Positions 45,069 through 53,190 of a DNA stretch of 64,000 nucleotides are shown piece after piece. The stretch is from Flavobacterium urocaniciphilum (lineage in GTDB: Bacteria; Bacteroidota; Bacteroidia; Flavobacteriales; Flavobacteriaceae), in assembly GCF_900110615.1 (NCBI RefSeq), contig NZ_FOEI01000007.1, forward strand, positions 1 to 64,000. Reading direction: 5' to 3'. The notes below the pieces were generated by a model that searched no databases, was not told the DNA's origin, and saw nothing but the letters and a program-made list of their open reading frames with translations. Both the position numbers and the translations under genes were made by a program. How positions within the stretch are numbered: the stretch's first letter is position 1; each line of letters opens with the position of its first letter.

Positions 45069-46504
45069 ATCGCCATTCTTTTCAAAAGTATTTTGTCAAT
45101 TAAGCTACTAGGGATATAATAAGCCAATTTTACAATCGATTTTATTTTTTCCATTGAAAACGAAAAGTGTTTTAAGTTTTCAAAACCCTGACTTTTTCGA
45201 AATTCTTTATGTACAAAGCGTTGCAGTTTTCTGTAATAATTAGAATTGTAAGTACCGTGAAACATCATATCAAAATCATCCGAATCGGTCCAATTGGCTT
45301 TTAATTTTAAATCATCTTTTACTTTATCATAAAATTTGGTTCCAGGCAAAGGATATGAAACGGAAATTCCAATATTATCAGGTTTCAATTCTTTAACCAT
45401 AGCAATTGTTTTCTGAATATCATCCTGATTCTCCTCCAAATAACCAAATTGCAAAAAGAACGCTACTTTAACTTTTTTAGCTTTTAGTAGGCGAGTGGCT
45501 TCGTAAATTTCTTCAACTTTAATGCCTTTATCCATTGCATCTAAAATTTTTTGAGAAGCACTTTCAGCGCCAACCCAAACTTCTTCTAAACCGGATTCTG
45601 CTAAAACAGCAATGGTATCTTCTTTTAATAATAAATCGACACGACTTTGAATAAAATAGCTGATTTTTAGGTCTTTTTCCTTTAAAAGTTGGTTAAACTC
45701 TTGTGCCCAATTCGGTTTTAATCCGAAAATATCATCACATATCCAAAATCGGGAAACTCCAAATTTTTCTTTTAAAAATTTTATTTCATTTACAATATAT
45801 TCTGGTGAATGTGCATTGTATCGATTGCCATAAATGGGTTTTGCACACCAGTTGCATTTATACGGGCAACCGCGTGTGGTGGCAATATTTAATGTAAATT
45901 CTTGTTTGCTTTGCTTCCAAACATTTTTATAGGATTCCATGTCGACTAAATCCCAAGCGGGAAGTGGTAAATCGTCTAAATGTTGTAAAACGTTTCTGGA
46001 TGAATTGACTTTTATTTCGGAATTATCCTTAAAAACTATTCCTTGAATTTCTTGATACGATTGATTTCTTTCTAAAGCATTTACCAATTCTAATAGCGTA
46101 AGTTCACCTTCACCACGAATGACAAAATCGGCGCCTTGATTTAAGTATTTTTCATAATGATCAGTGGCGTCTGAACTACAAACAATAATGTTACAATTGT
46201 ATGATTTTCCAATTTTAATCATTTCAAAACAGGCTTCTCGCATATTGGTTAAGCACATTTTGGTTAAATAGTTGAAACCATCGTCGTAAATGACTAAAAA
46301 CTTCGGTTTTGATTCTTTTAAAATGCTTTCAATTTCATACGGATTGTCGCGTAAATTGGTGTCGAATAAATTAACTTCAAATCCATTATTTCTTAGTAAT
46401 GAAGCTGCATATAATGTCCCCAATGGCGGAAAAGGCATTTTGTTTTTCCACTGTTTTGCATCTAATTTGTAATAATAAGAATGTGAAAAAAGGATGCTAG
46501 ACAT
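45065..46504 (-). CDS. B12-binding-type radical SAM enzyme (cluster member 1)
   Basis: The 479-residue protein begins MSSILFSHSYYYKLDAKQWK with PFPPLGTLYAASLLRNNG, paralogous to the 42925 protein. The B12-like domain runs to about 150 (DFVIRGEGELTLLELVNALE). The radical SAM site is Cys213, Cys217 and Cys220 (TTRGCPYKCNWCAKPIYG), followed by FWICDDIFGL, YFIQSRVDLL and EVWVGAESASQKILDAMDKG. It overlaps the methyltransferase gene by 4 bp and the nucleotidyltransferase gene by 8 bp. The two paralogues may carry out successive chemical steps or form a pair; which of them binds cobalamin needs experiment. Confidence 0.92.
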   Translation of the reverse strand: MSSILFSHSYYYKLDAKQWKNKMPFPPLGTLYAASLLRNNGFEVNLFDTNLRDNPYEIESILKESKPKFLVIYDDGFNYLTKMCLTNMREACFEMIKIGKSYNCNIIVCSSDATDHYEKYLNQGADFVIRGEGELTLLELVNALERNQSYQEIQGIVFKDNSEIKVNSSRNVLQHLDDLPLPAWDLVDMESYKNVWKQSKQEFTLNIATTRGCPYKCNWCAKPIYGNRYNAHSPEYIVNEIKFLKEKFGVSRFWICDDIFGLKPNWAQEFNQLLKEKDLKISYFIQSRVDLLLKEDTIAVLAESGLEEVWVGAESASQKILDAMDKGIKVEEIYEATRLLKAKKVKVAFFLQFGYLEENQDDIQKTIAMVKELKPDNIGISVSYPLPGTKFYDKVKDDLKLKANWTDSDDFDMMFHGTYNSNYYRKLQRFVHKEFRKSQGFENLKHFSFSMEKIKSIVKLAYYIPSSLIDKILLKRMAI

Positions 46505-47399
46505 TTTCTTTTTGTAAAATGATGTTAAAATTATTTCTCACTTCTTCAATTTTCGAATTTAAAGCTAAAATTACCTTTTTTTGAAAATTGGATGGATGGT
46601 GTTTGGAAATATTTTGAGTTGATTTTAAGGCAATTTTAAAATCATCTTGATTTAAGAATTTGAATTTTGATTTCCATTTTTTTAGAGTAATCAATTTGAA
46701 AAGGTTATCAAAAAACTGACCAATATTAGAATTGAAAATAAACTCAATGCTTTTTGTAAGAAATGGCTTTTGTGTATTTGTAACTTGACTTAAATCCGAA
46801 ATAAATTTTGAGAAATAAGCTGCAACCCAATCATTGGCTTTGTAAAATTCTTCAAAAACTTCTTTTCCATGCATTGGAATAAGCGTTTTTAATTCGGTCG
46901 CAGTAAATCGGTTTTGTTCTTCGATTTCAAGTTGACTTGTCGAAATAAAATAATTTACACAAAAATATTTTTTAGAATTTAGCAGAAATATCTTTTTAAA
47001 TAAGATTAAAATTGTTCTGCAAATCCAAAGTTTATTTGAATCTGTAATGATGAAAAAATCGATATCACTATTTTTATCATAATACGATTTAGATAAAGAT
47101 CCAGAAATACCAACGGCTTTCACATAGGGAAATTTAGCGATAAAATTGGCTCTTTTTTTGGCGATAAGCATTGCTTTTTGTGCTTCTAAATTTCCTTTCA
47201 ATCGTTTTGGAACACTGTCTAAATCCTTATTGTACACATAGAAATCGTCAATTTTTTTGATGATTTCTTCCGATTCTAAATTGGTTAATTCATTTTCAGT
47301 TTCAGCGATATCATTATGATTCGTGTAACTATGAATTTCTTCTAAAGTCAACGGATATCTAAAAATAGAAAAGTATAATATGGTTTTTAACGATTCCAA
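46497..47399 (-). CDS. Winged-helix plus nucleotidyltransferase-domain protein
   Basis: The 300-residue protein has an N-terminal winged-helix-like segment (TILYFSIFRYPLTLEEIHSY, to about 60) and a pol-beta-type nucleotidyltransferase core. Gly100-Ser101 and Asp112/Asp114 (GISGSLSKSYYDKNSDIDFF) supply the GS...DxD metal motif. A helical C-terminal part follows. Members of this superfamily move nucleotides onto sugars, antibiotics, RNA or proteins. It heads the cluster and starts with TTG; an in-frame stop lies four codons upstream and no early ATG exists. A role in activating or regulating the pathway is possible but unproven. Confidence 0.82.
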   Translation of the reverse strand: MESLKTILYFSIFRYPLTLEEIHSYTNHNDIAETENELTNLESEEIIKKIDDFYVYNKDLDSVPKRLKGNLEAQKAMLIAKKRANFIAKFPYVKAVGISGSLSKSYYDKNSDIDFFIITDSNKLWICRTILILFKKIFLLNSKKYFCVNYFISTSQLEIEEQNRFTATELKTLIPMHGKEVFEEFYKANDWVAAYFSKFISDLSQVTNTQKPFLTKSIEFIFNSNIGQFFDNLFKLITLKKWKSKFKFLNQDDFKIALKSTQNISKHHPSNFQKKVILALNSKIEEVRNNFNIILQKENV

Positions 47400-47501
47400 A
47401 AGATTTTTTTATAGCAATTTTACCCAAATTTACTAAATAGAAATTGGATAGTATAACTATTTGCAGATTTTGTTAAAATTATTCTCTTTTGAAGGTAAAT
47501 G

Positions 47502-47891
47502 TTAGGATTTTATTTGTATTGTTTTTTGAATTATAGACTGAATGAATATTATTATGAATAGAAAAGTCATAAATATCAAAATTTTATCAAGAAAAATGAT
47601 GTTGATATTGTTATCTTGTATTAAACAGAAAAAAACATATGTTAGAAATAGTAAAATGGATAAAATCCAATTTGTTTTTGCTTTAATTATCGTTAAAAAT
47701 GAAAATCCAATAAAAAAACTAAAAATAAAATATTGTGAAAACATACATTTACCACTAATGTCATAAGCCCAACCAATGGTTTTGTTAAATCCATAATTAA
47801 GTATATTATTTATTAAACTCAAGTATAAAAATGGAAGTATTGTAATTAAATACATTTTAGTACCGAAGATATGTTTTAATATGTTTATCAT
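47502..47891 (-). CDS. Small membrane protein of unknown function
   Basis: The 129-residue protein has four predicted TM helices (LITILPFLYLSLINNIL, FIFSFFIGFSFLTIIKA, WILSILLFLTYVFF, ILIFMTFLFIIIFIQSII). There is no signal motif or family that I recognise. It lies 102 bp upstream of the nucleotidyltransferase gene on the same strand and 79 bp downstream of polA's stop, from which a terminator separates it. Its strongly AT-rich codon use is like that of the GT-C gene in the cluster. It may be an outlying cluster member or an orphan. Confidence 0.6.
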   Translation of the reverse strand: MINILKHIFGTKMYLITILPFLYLSLINNILNYGFNKTIGWAYDISGKCMFSQYFIFSFFIGFSFLTIIKAKTNWILSILLFLTYVFFCLIQDNNINIIFLDKILIFMTFLFIIIFIQSIIQKTIQIKS

Positions 47892-47897
47892 TTCTTT

Positions 47898-47935
47898 AAT
47901 TAAAAACCTACATGGTTGAACAAACCTTGTAGGTT
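47898..47935 (-). terminator. Intrinsic terminator of polA
   Basis: On the minus strand, aacctaca (47935-47928) pairs with tgtaggtt (47912-47905). A further 4-bp inner stem (aacc/ggtt) is separated by one mismatch, and a T-rich tract follows. Confidence 0.8.
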
Positions 47936-47970
47936 AACTGATTACTAAAAACTATTTACTGAATACTAAA

Positions 47971-50805
47971 TTAATGTGCTTCCAGCCAGTTTTTGCCCAT
48001 TCCGATTTCAACTTCTAACGGAACGGCCATTGTAAATGCGCTTTCCATTTCTTGTTTAATCATCGGTTGAATTTTTTCTAATTCGCTGTTATGCACATCA
48101 AAAACAAGCTCATCGTGTACTTGTAATAGCATTTTCGATTGCCAGTTTTCTTGTTTCAATCGTTTATGAATGTTGATCATTGCGATTTTAATAATATCTG
48201 CTGCAGAACCTTGAATTGGAGCATTAACCGCATTTCTTTCGGCACCACCGCGAACAATTGCATTGGCAGAATTGATGTCTTTTAAATAACGTCTTCTTCC
48301 TGAAATCGTTTCAACATAACCATTTTCTCTAGCAAAATCTACTTGATTCGCGATAAATGATTTTAATTTTGGATACGTTTTGTAATACGCATCAATTAAT
48401 TCAGCACTTTCTTTTCGTGATAAATTGGTTTGATTACTCAATCCGAATGCCGACACACCATAGATAATTCCGAAATTAACCGTTTTAGCATGACTTCTTT
48501 GTTCTTTAGTAACTTCAGCTAATGGAATATTAAAAACTTTAGCTGCCGTACTTTTATGAATGTCTTCATTATTTCTAAAAGCTTCGATCATATTTTCTTC
48601 ACCACATAAAGCAGCAATGATTCGTAATTCAATTTGAGAATAATCGGCAGAAACTAACGTGTAATTTTCATCTCTAGCGATAAAAGCTTTTCTAATTTGT
48701 CTTCCTCTTTCGGTACGAACAGGAATGTTTTGTAAGTTCGGATTGTTAGAACTCAAACGACCAGTTGCCGCAACGGTTTGCATGTAATCGGTATGTACAC
48801 GTCCGGTTTTTTTATCAACCTGATTAGGTAAAGCATCAATATACGTACTTTGTAATTTTACCATTTGACGCCATTCTAAAATATCTCGAACAATTTCATG
48901 TTCATTAGCTAATAAACTTAATATTTCTTCACCAGTAGCATATTGACCCGTTTTCGTTTTCTTTTGTTTCGCACCACCAATTTTCATTTTTTCAAACAAT
49001 ACATCTCCCAATTGTTTTGGAGAAGCTAAATTGAAAGTTTCGCCAGCTGTTTCATATATTTTTTGCTCTAAAGCATTACTTTCTGCTGTCATTTCAACAG
49101 ACATTTTTTGTAAGAAATCGACATCTAAATTGATTCCTTCTAGTTCCATATCCGCTAAAACAGGTACTAAAGGAATTTCAATTTCATCATAAAGCTTTTT
49201 CGTGCCTACTTTTTCTAATATCGGTAAGAAATGCTCTTTTAATTGATTCGTAATATCCGCATCTTCAACAGCATATTCTTTGATGTCGTCTAAAGCGACA
49301 TCACGCATCGATTTTTGACCTTTTCCTTTTTTTCCAATAAGCGTTTCAATTGATTTTGGAGAATATTTCAAATACGTTTCGCTCAACACATCCATGTTAT
49401 GACGCATATCTGGATTGATTAAGTAATGTGCAATCATTGTATCGAATAAATTTCCTTTTACTTCCACACCATAATTGGCTAATATTTTTAAATCGTATTT
49501 GATGTTTTGTCCGACTTTCTCAATGTTTTCATTTTCGAAAAAAGGTTTGAATTTGTCCACTAAAATTTGAGCTTCTTCTTGATTTTCTGGAACTGGAACA
49601 TAAAATCCTTTACCTTTTTCCCAAGAAAACGACATTCCGACTAACTCTGCATTTAAAGCATCAATTCCGGTAGTTTCTGTGTCGAAACAAACTGAAGATT
49701 GATTTAGTAAATTCTGTATGAACATTTTTGTAGGTAAATCGCCTTGAACATTTTGATAAAAATGCTCCGTATTTTCTAAAGTTGCATAATAAGATTGTGA
49801 AGTTTCTGAAACATCATCACTATCTGAAAATCCGAATAAATCATATTGTTCATCGCTCGATTTTTTTGCAGGAGCTTTTTTTGTTGCAGTTTTTTCAGAA
49901 GTTGTTTCTTCCGCAACTGCATTTGGATTGTATAATTTATCGAATTGCGCTTTCATTTGACGGAATTCTAATTCCATAAACATAGCATCTGTTTTTTCTA
50001 CATCTGGAGAAGATAATTCGTAATCTTTTTCATCAAATGTAACCGGACAATCCAATAAGATTGTGGCTAATTTTTTAGATAAAATTCCTTTTTCTTTATT
50101 CGCTTCGATTTTTTCTTTTAAGGCACCTTTTAGTTTGTCTGTGTTTTCTAAAAGATTTTCCATGGAACCGAATTCAGCCAATAATTTTTTAGCTGTTTTT
50201 TCCCCAACTCCTGGTAAACCTGGAATATTATCAACAGCATCACCCATCATTCCTAAAAAGTCGATTACTTGTAAAGGATGTTCAACTTCAAATTTAGCTT
50301 GAACTTCTGGAATACCCCAAATTTCGATATCGTTACCCATTCGAGCTGGACGATACATAAAAATATTTTCAGAGACTAATTGTCCGAAATCTTTATCCGG
50401 CGTTACCATAAAAACTTGGTAATTTTGTTTTTCCGCTTGTTTGGCAATAGTTCCAATTAAATCGTCGGCTTCAAAACCGGCAACTTCAATAATTGGAATA
50501 TGCATGGCGCGTAAAAATTCTTGAATATAAGGAACGGCAATTTTTATTGCTTCTGGAGTTTCGTCACGATTGGCTTTATAATCTTCGAACATTTCTAAAC
50601 GAAACGTGCTTCCACCTTTATCAAAAGCAACAGCTAAATGATCTGGTTTTTCACGTTTGATAACATCCATTAAAGAATTCATAAATCCCATAATGGCTGA
50701 TGTATCCATGCCTTTTGAGTTGATTCTTGGATTTTTTATAAAGGCATAATATCCACGAAATATAAGTGCGTAAGCGTCTAAAAGAAATAAGCGTTTTTGT
50801 GACAT
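47971..50805 (-). CDS. polA: DNA polymerase I
   Basis: The 944-residue repair and Okazaki-fragment-processing polymerase retains all three domains. The 5'-3' exonuclease (about 1-295) has FLLDAYALIFRGYYAF and DAVDNIPGLPGVGEKTA. An Ala/Lys/Thr-rich linker near 310-335 precedes the 3'-5' proofreading domain (about 350-540), which has CFDTETTGIDAL, QNIKYDLKIL and YAVEDADITNQ, so the acidic DEDDy residues are intact. The family A polymerase has TGRLSSNNPNLQNIP, VSADYSQIELRI (motif A), QRSHAKTVNFGIIYG (motif B) and LLQVHDELVFDV (motif C). The ATG at 50805 gives the conserved MSQKRLFLLDAYAL start; a TTG at 50841 is rejected. Confidence 0.97.
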   Translation of the reverse strand: MSQKRLFLLDAYALIFRGYYAFIKNPRINSKGMDTSAIMGFMNSLMDVIKREKPDHLAVAFDKGGSTFRLEMFEDYKANRDETPEAIKIAVPYIQEFLRAMHIPIIEVAGFEADDLIGTIAKQAEKQNYQVFMVTPDKDFGQLVSENIFMYRPARMGNDIEIWGIPEVQAKFEVEHPLQVIDFLGMMGDAVDNIPGLPGVGEKTAKKLLAEFGSMENLLENTDKLKGALKEKIEANKEKGILSKKLATILLDCPVTFDEKDYELSSPDVEKTDAMFMELEFRQMKAQFDKLYNPNAVAEETTSEKTATKKAPAKKSSDEQYDLFGFSDSDDVSETSQSYYATLENTEHFYQNVQGDLPTKMFIQNLLNQSSVCFDTETTGIDALNAELVGMSFSWEKGKGFYVPVPENQEEAQILVDKFKPFFENENIEKVGQNIKYDLKILANYGVEVKGNLFDTMIAHYLINPDMRHNMDVLSETYLKYSPKSIETLIGKKGKGQKSMRDVALDDIKEYAVEDADITNQLKEHFLPILEKVGTKKLYDEIEIPLVPVLADMELEGINLDVDFLQKMSVEMTAESNALEQKIYETAGETFNLASPKQLGDVLFEKMKIGGAKQKKTKTGQYATGEEILSLLANEHEIVRDILEWRQMVKLQSTYIDALPNQVDKKTGRVHTDYMQTVAATGRLSSNNPNLQNIPVRTERGRQIRKAFIARDENYTLVSADYSQIELRIIAALCGEENMIEAFRNNEDIHKSTAAKVFNIPLAEVTKEQRSHAKTVNFGIIYGVSAFGLSNQTNLSRKESAELIDAYYKTYPKLKSFIANQVDFARENGYVETISGRRRYLKDINSANAIVRGGAERNAVNAPIQGSAADIIKIAMINIHKRLKQENWQSKMLLQVHDELVFDVHNSELEKIQPMIKQEMESAFTMAVPLEVEIGMGKNWLEAH

Positions 50806-50880
50806 AAATGAATTTTTATTTATTCGAATGTAAAAATACAATTCTTTAGTTTAAAAATCTTTGTTAAATTTCATTAAATA

Positions 50881-50913
50881 TTGATGTTAATTATGAATCA
50901 GTTAGTTACTTTG
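50881..50913 (+). promoter_or_regulatory. Possible promoter for the metallophosphoesterase
   Basis: TTACTTTG (50906-50913) differs from TAnnTTTG at one base, with a TTG (50881-50883) 22 bp upstream. The ATG at 50930 follows after 16 bp. Confidence 0.45.
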
Positions 50914-50929
50914 CATAAAAATTACAAAC

Positions 50930-52156
50930 ATGAAAGGTTTAATACCGCTAATTATATTATTTATTGTTGAATTCTATTCGTTTCAAGCAATAAAAACCAT
51001 TACCAAAAACAAATGGGTTTTAGGGATTTATTTGATATTATCAATAGTTGCGATGTTATTCATCGTGTATTCATTTACTAATTTCGATAGAGGTAAAGGG
51101 CAAAACAAGCATACATTGTTTGTAATTGGATTGGCATTGATCGTATATATTCCTAAGATTTTAATTTTTTTAGTTTTATTTATTGAAGACATTTCTCGTT
51201 TAATTGAAGCTTGTGTAATGAGTTTTGTAGATAACGAAAGAGAACAATTTTTTAGTCCGAGAAGGCGATTTATGAGTCAGATTGCTTTAGGTATTGCAGC
51301 TATTCCATTCGCATCTTTATTATACGGAATGACAATTGGAAAGTACAATTTTAAAGTAATCAGACAACAATTGTTTTTCGATGATTTGCCTGATGCTTTT
51401 GATGGAACAACAATTACACAAATTTCAGATATACACAGCGGGAGTTTTGATAATGAAGAAAAGATAAAGTATGCAGTTGATTTAATAAATGAGCAAAATT
51501 CCGATTTGTTATTGTTTACAGGTGATATTGTGAATACGCATGCTAAAGAAATGGATCCTTGGATTGATACATTTAAAGGTTTGTATCAGCCTAAACTTGG
51601 AAAATATTCTATTTTAGGTAATCACGATTATGGAAAATATTACGAATGGGATTCCGATAAAGAAGAGCAAGAAAATTTTGAAGCCATTAAGAATATTCAC
51701 AAGAAAATCGATTTCAACTTATTACTAAATCAACACGTAAAAATCCAAAAAGGAAATGATGAAATTGCTTTAGTTGGTGTAGAAAACTGGGGAAGAAAAT
51801 TTGGGAAGAAAGGTGATTTGAAAAAAGCTTCTGATGGTTTAACGCAAAATGACTTTAAGGTTTTAATGAGTCACGATCCAAGTCATTGGGACGAGGTGGT
51901 TCAACATGATGCTACTCATTATCATTTAACTTTATCCGGCCATACTCATGGTTTACAATTCGGAATTGAAATACCTGGATTTTTCAAATGGAGTCCGGTT
52001 CAATATATCTACAAACAATGGGCTGGTTTATATGAAAATGCGGGAAGATATATTTATGTAAATCGTGGTTTTGGTTTTCATGCTTATCCAGGAAGAGTTG
52101 GAATTATGCCGGAAATTACAGTAATTGAGTTAAAAAAGGGCAAAAAATCAGCGTAA
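50930..52156 (+). CDS. Membrane-anchored metallophosphoesterase
   Basis: The 408-residue protein has three to four N-terminal TM helices (to about 135) followed by a calcineurin-like phosphoesterase domain. The metal-binding motifs are all present in order: TQISDIHSGSF, LLFTGDIVNTH, SILGNHDYGKY, VLMSHDPSHWDEV and LTLSGHTHGLQFG. Membrane-bound members of this group (YkuE/YaeI-like) hydrolyse phosphoesters in lipids, including UDP-2,3-diacylglucosamine-like substrates. The substrate here is unknown. It is divergent from polA and closed by a terminator. Confidence 0.92.
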   Translation: MKGLIPLIILFIVEFYSFQAIKTITKNKWVLGIYLILSIVAMLFIVYSFTNFDRGKGQNKHTLFVIGLALIVYIPKILIFLVLFIEDISRLIEACVMSFVDNEREQFFSPRRRFMSQIALGIAAIPFASLLYGMTIGKYNFKVIRQQLFFDDLPDAFDGTTITQISDIHSGSFDNEEKIKYAVDLINEQNSDLLLFTGDIVNTHAKEMDPWIDTFKGLYQPKLGKYSILGNHDYGKYYEWDSDKEEQENFEAIKNIHKKIDFNLLLNQHVKIQKGNDEIALVGVENWGRKFGKKGDLKKASDGLTQNDFKVLMSHDPSHWDEVVQHDATHYHLTLSGHTHGLQFGIEIPGFFKWSPVQYIYKQWAGLYENAGRYIYVNRGFGFHAYPGRVGIMPEITVIELKKGKKSA

Positions 52157-52180
52157 ATCCTTAAAAAATAAGGATTTTTG
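52157..52180 (+). terminator. Intrinsic terminator of the metallophosphoesterase gene
   Basis: A 7-bp stem (atcctta 52157-52163 / taaggat 52169-52175) with an A5 loop is followed by TTTTTG. Confidence 0.8.
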
Positions 52181-52181
52181 T

Positions 52182-52210
52182 TTGATATATTAAAATAATT
52201 TTTACATTTG
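52182..52210 (+). promoter_or_regulatory. Bacteroidota-type promoter for the Cys-less thioredoxin-fold gene
   Basis: TACATTTG (52203-52210) matches TAnnTTTG, with a TTG (52182-52184) 18 bp upstream. The ATG at 52231 follows after 20 bp. Confidence 0.7.
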
Positions 52211-52230
52211 TTTAATAAACACTTCGGTCT

Positions 52231-52527
52231 ATGTCGAAATTTGGAGAACTTATAGATGCACAAGTACCTGTATTAATTGATTTTTTTACAGAGTGGCACG
52301 AGCAATCTATTACTATGAATGAAACAATTCGTCACGTTGCGGCTGCTTTAGGAGATAAAGCAAAAGTGATTAAGATTGATGTAGATAAAAATAAAGAATT
52401 AGCAGAAGCGCTACGTATTAAAGGTTTGCCAACTTTTATGATTTATAAAGATGGGCAAATGGTTTGGAGACAAAGCGGAGAATTTGATGCTAATACTTTA
52501 ATTACTCTTATTCAAGAACAAGCTTAG
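52231..52527 (+). CDS. Thioredoxin-fold protein lacking the CxxC active site
   Basis: The 98-residue cytosolic protein has the length and pattern of thioredoxin: VPVLIDFFTEWHEQS, then KVIKIDVDKNKELAEALRIKGLPTFMIY with the cis-Pro loop, and KDGQMVWRQSGEFD. Where thioredoxin has WCGPC, this protein has Trp22-His23-Glu-Gln-Ser26, so it has no redox cysteines and cannot act as a disulfide reductase. It may bind partner proteins instead. The stop codon overlaps the convergent deacetylase stop by 4 bp. Confidence 0.88.
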   Translation: MSKFGELIDAQVPVLIDFFTEWHEQSITMNETIRHVAAALGDKAKVIKIDVDKNKELAEALRIKGLPTFMIYKDGQMVWRQSGEFDANTLITLIQEQA

Positions 52528-53153
52528 GCGATTTTTTCAAAATTAAATCCTTTACTTTTTAATGTTTCAATAGTTTTGTCTAAACTGTTGAGTATATTTT
52601 TTTGTGCTTTCACACTATCGTGAAATACAATAATACTTCCAGATGTAACATTATTTACTACGTTTTCATAGCATATTTCTGGAGAAAGATTTACATCGTA
52701 ATCTTTACTCAAAACATCCCACATGATTATTTTATAACCTAGTTTACGTAATTTATACGATTGCCAAGGTGTTATTTTGCCGTAGGGCGGACGAAATAAT
52801 TTTGAATTTGATATGTTGAATAAAGAATTCAGCTTTATTTCACAAGCTTCTGTATTATTGATATAGTTTTTAGTTGACGTTTTCCAGCCTTTCAAATGAC
52901 TATAGGTATGGTTGCCTATAGAATGCTGTTTAGATAAAATTTTCTGAACGATTTCAGGATGTTTTCGCACATTTTCGCCAATGCAAAAAAAGGTTGCTTT
53001 AATTTGGTGTTTTTCTAATGTTTCTAAAACTTTTTCGGTGATTTCAGGCGTTGGTCCATCGTCAAATGTTAAATAAACGGTATTGTCAGTATTCGGAAAA
53101 CTCCAAATCTGATTGAAAAAAAGTTGTTTTATTATTTTAGGAATTTTTACCAT
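52524..53153 (-). CDS. Polysaccharide deacetylase family (CE4) protein
   Basis: The 209-residue NodB-homology protein starts at the ATG at 53153 (MVKIPKIIKQLFF). A TTG at 53201 lies beyond the upstream gene's terminator hairpin and is rejected. Motifs: TVYLTFDDGPTPE with Asp31/Asp32 (base and metal), GNHTYSHLKGW with His82/His86 (metal), LFRPPYGKITPW and IIMWDVLSKDY. It is expected to remove N- or O-acetyl groups from a glycan such as peptidoglycan or an exopolysaccharide. The first 20 residues are basic and aromatic, without a classical signal peptide. The start codon directly abuts the DUF2723 terminator. Confidence 0.9.
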   Translation of the reverse strand: MVKIPKIIKQLFFNQIWSFPNTDNTVYLTFDDGPTPEITEKVLETLEKHQIKATFFCIGENVRKHPEIVQKILSKQHSIGNHTYSHLKGWKTSTKNYINNTEACEIKLNSLFNISNSKLFRPPYGKITPWQSYKLRKLGYKIIMWDVLSKDYDVNLSPEICYENVVNNVTSGSIIVFHDSVKAQKNILNSLDKTIETLKSKGFNFEKIA

Positions 53154-53182
53154 ATAAAAAAAGCCATTCAAAAGAATGGCTT
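53154..53182 (-). terminator. Intrinsic terminator between DUF2723 gene and deacetylase
   Basis: On the minus strand the 9-bp stem aagccattc/gaatggctt (53182-53161) with a 4-nt loop is followed by a run of T residues. These T residues lie immediately before the deacetylase ATG. Confidence 0.85.
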
Positions 53183-53190
53183 TAATTGTT

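Noticed and set aside
33789..47399. RiPP (modified peptide) cluster, suggested by SPASM and B12-type radical SAM proteins
   Set aside because: No short precursor peptide, leader-binding domain, protease or peptide exporter is visible. Glycosyltransferases and a flippase dominate instead.
33789..47399. Classical capsule or O-antigen cluster
   Set aside because: There is no Wzy polymerase, Wza/Wzc export genes or nucleotide-sugar synthesis genes, and four radical SAM enzymes do not fit.
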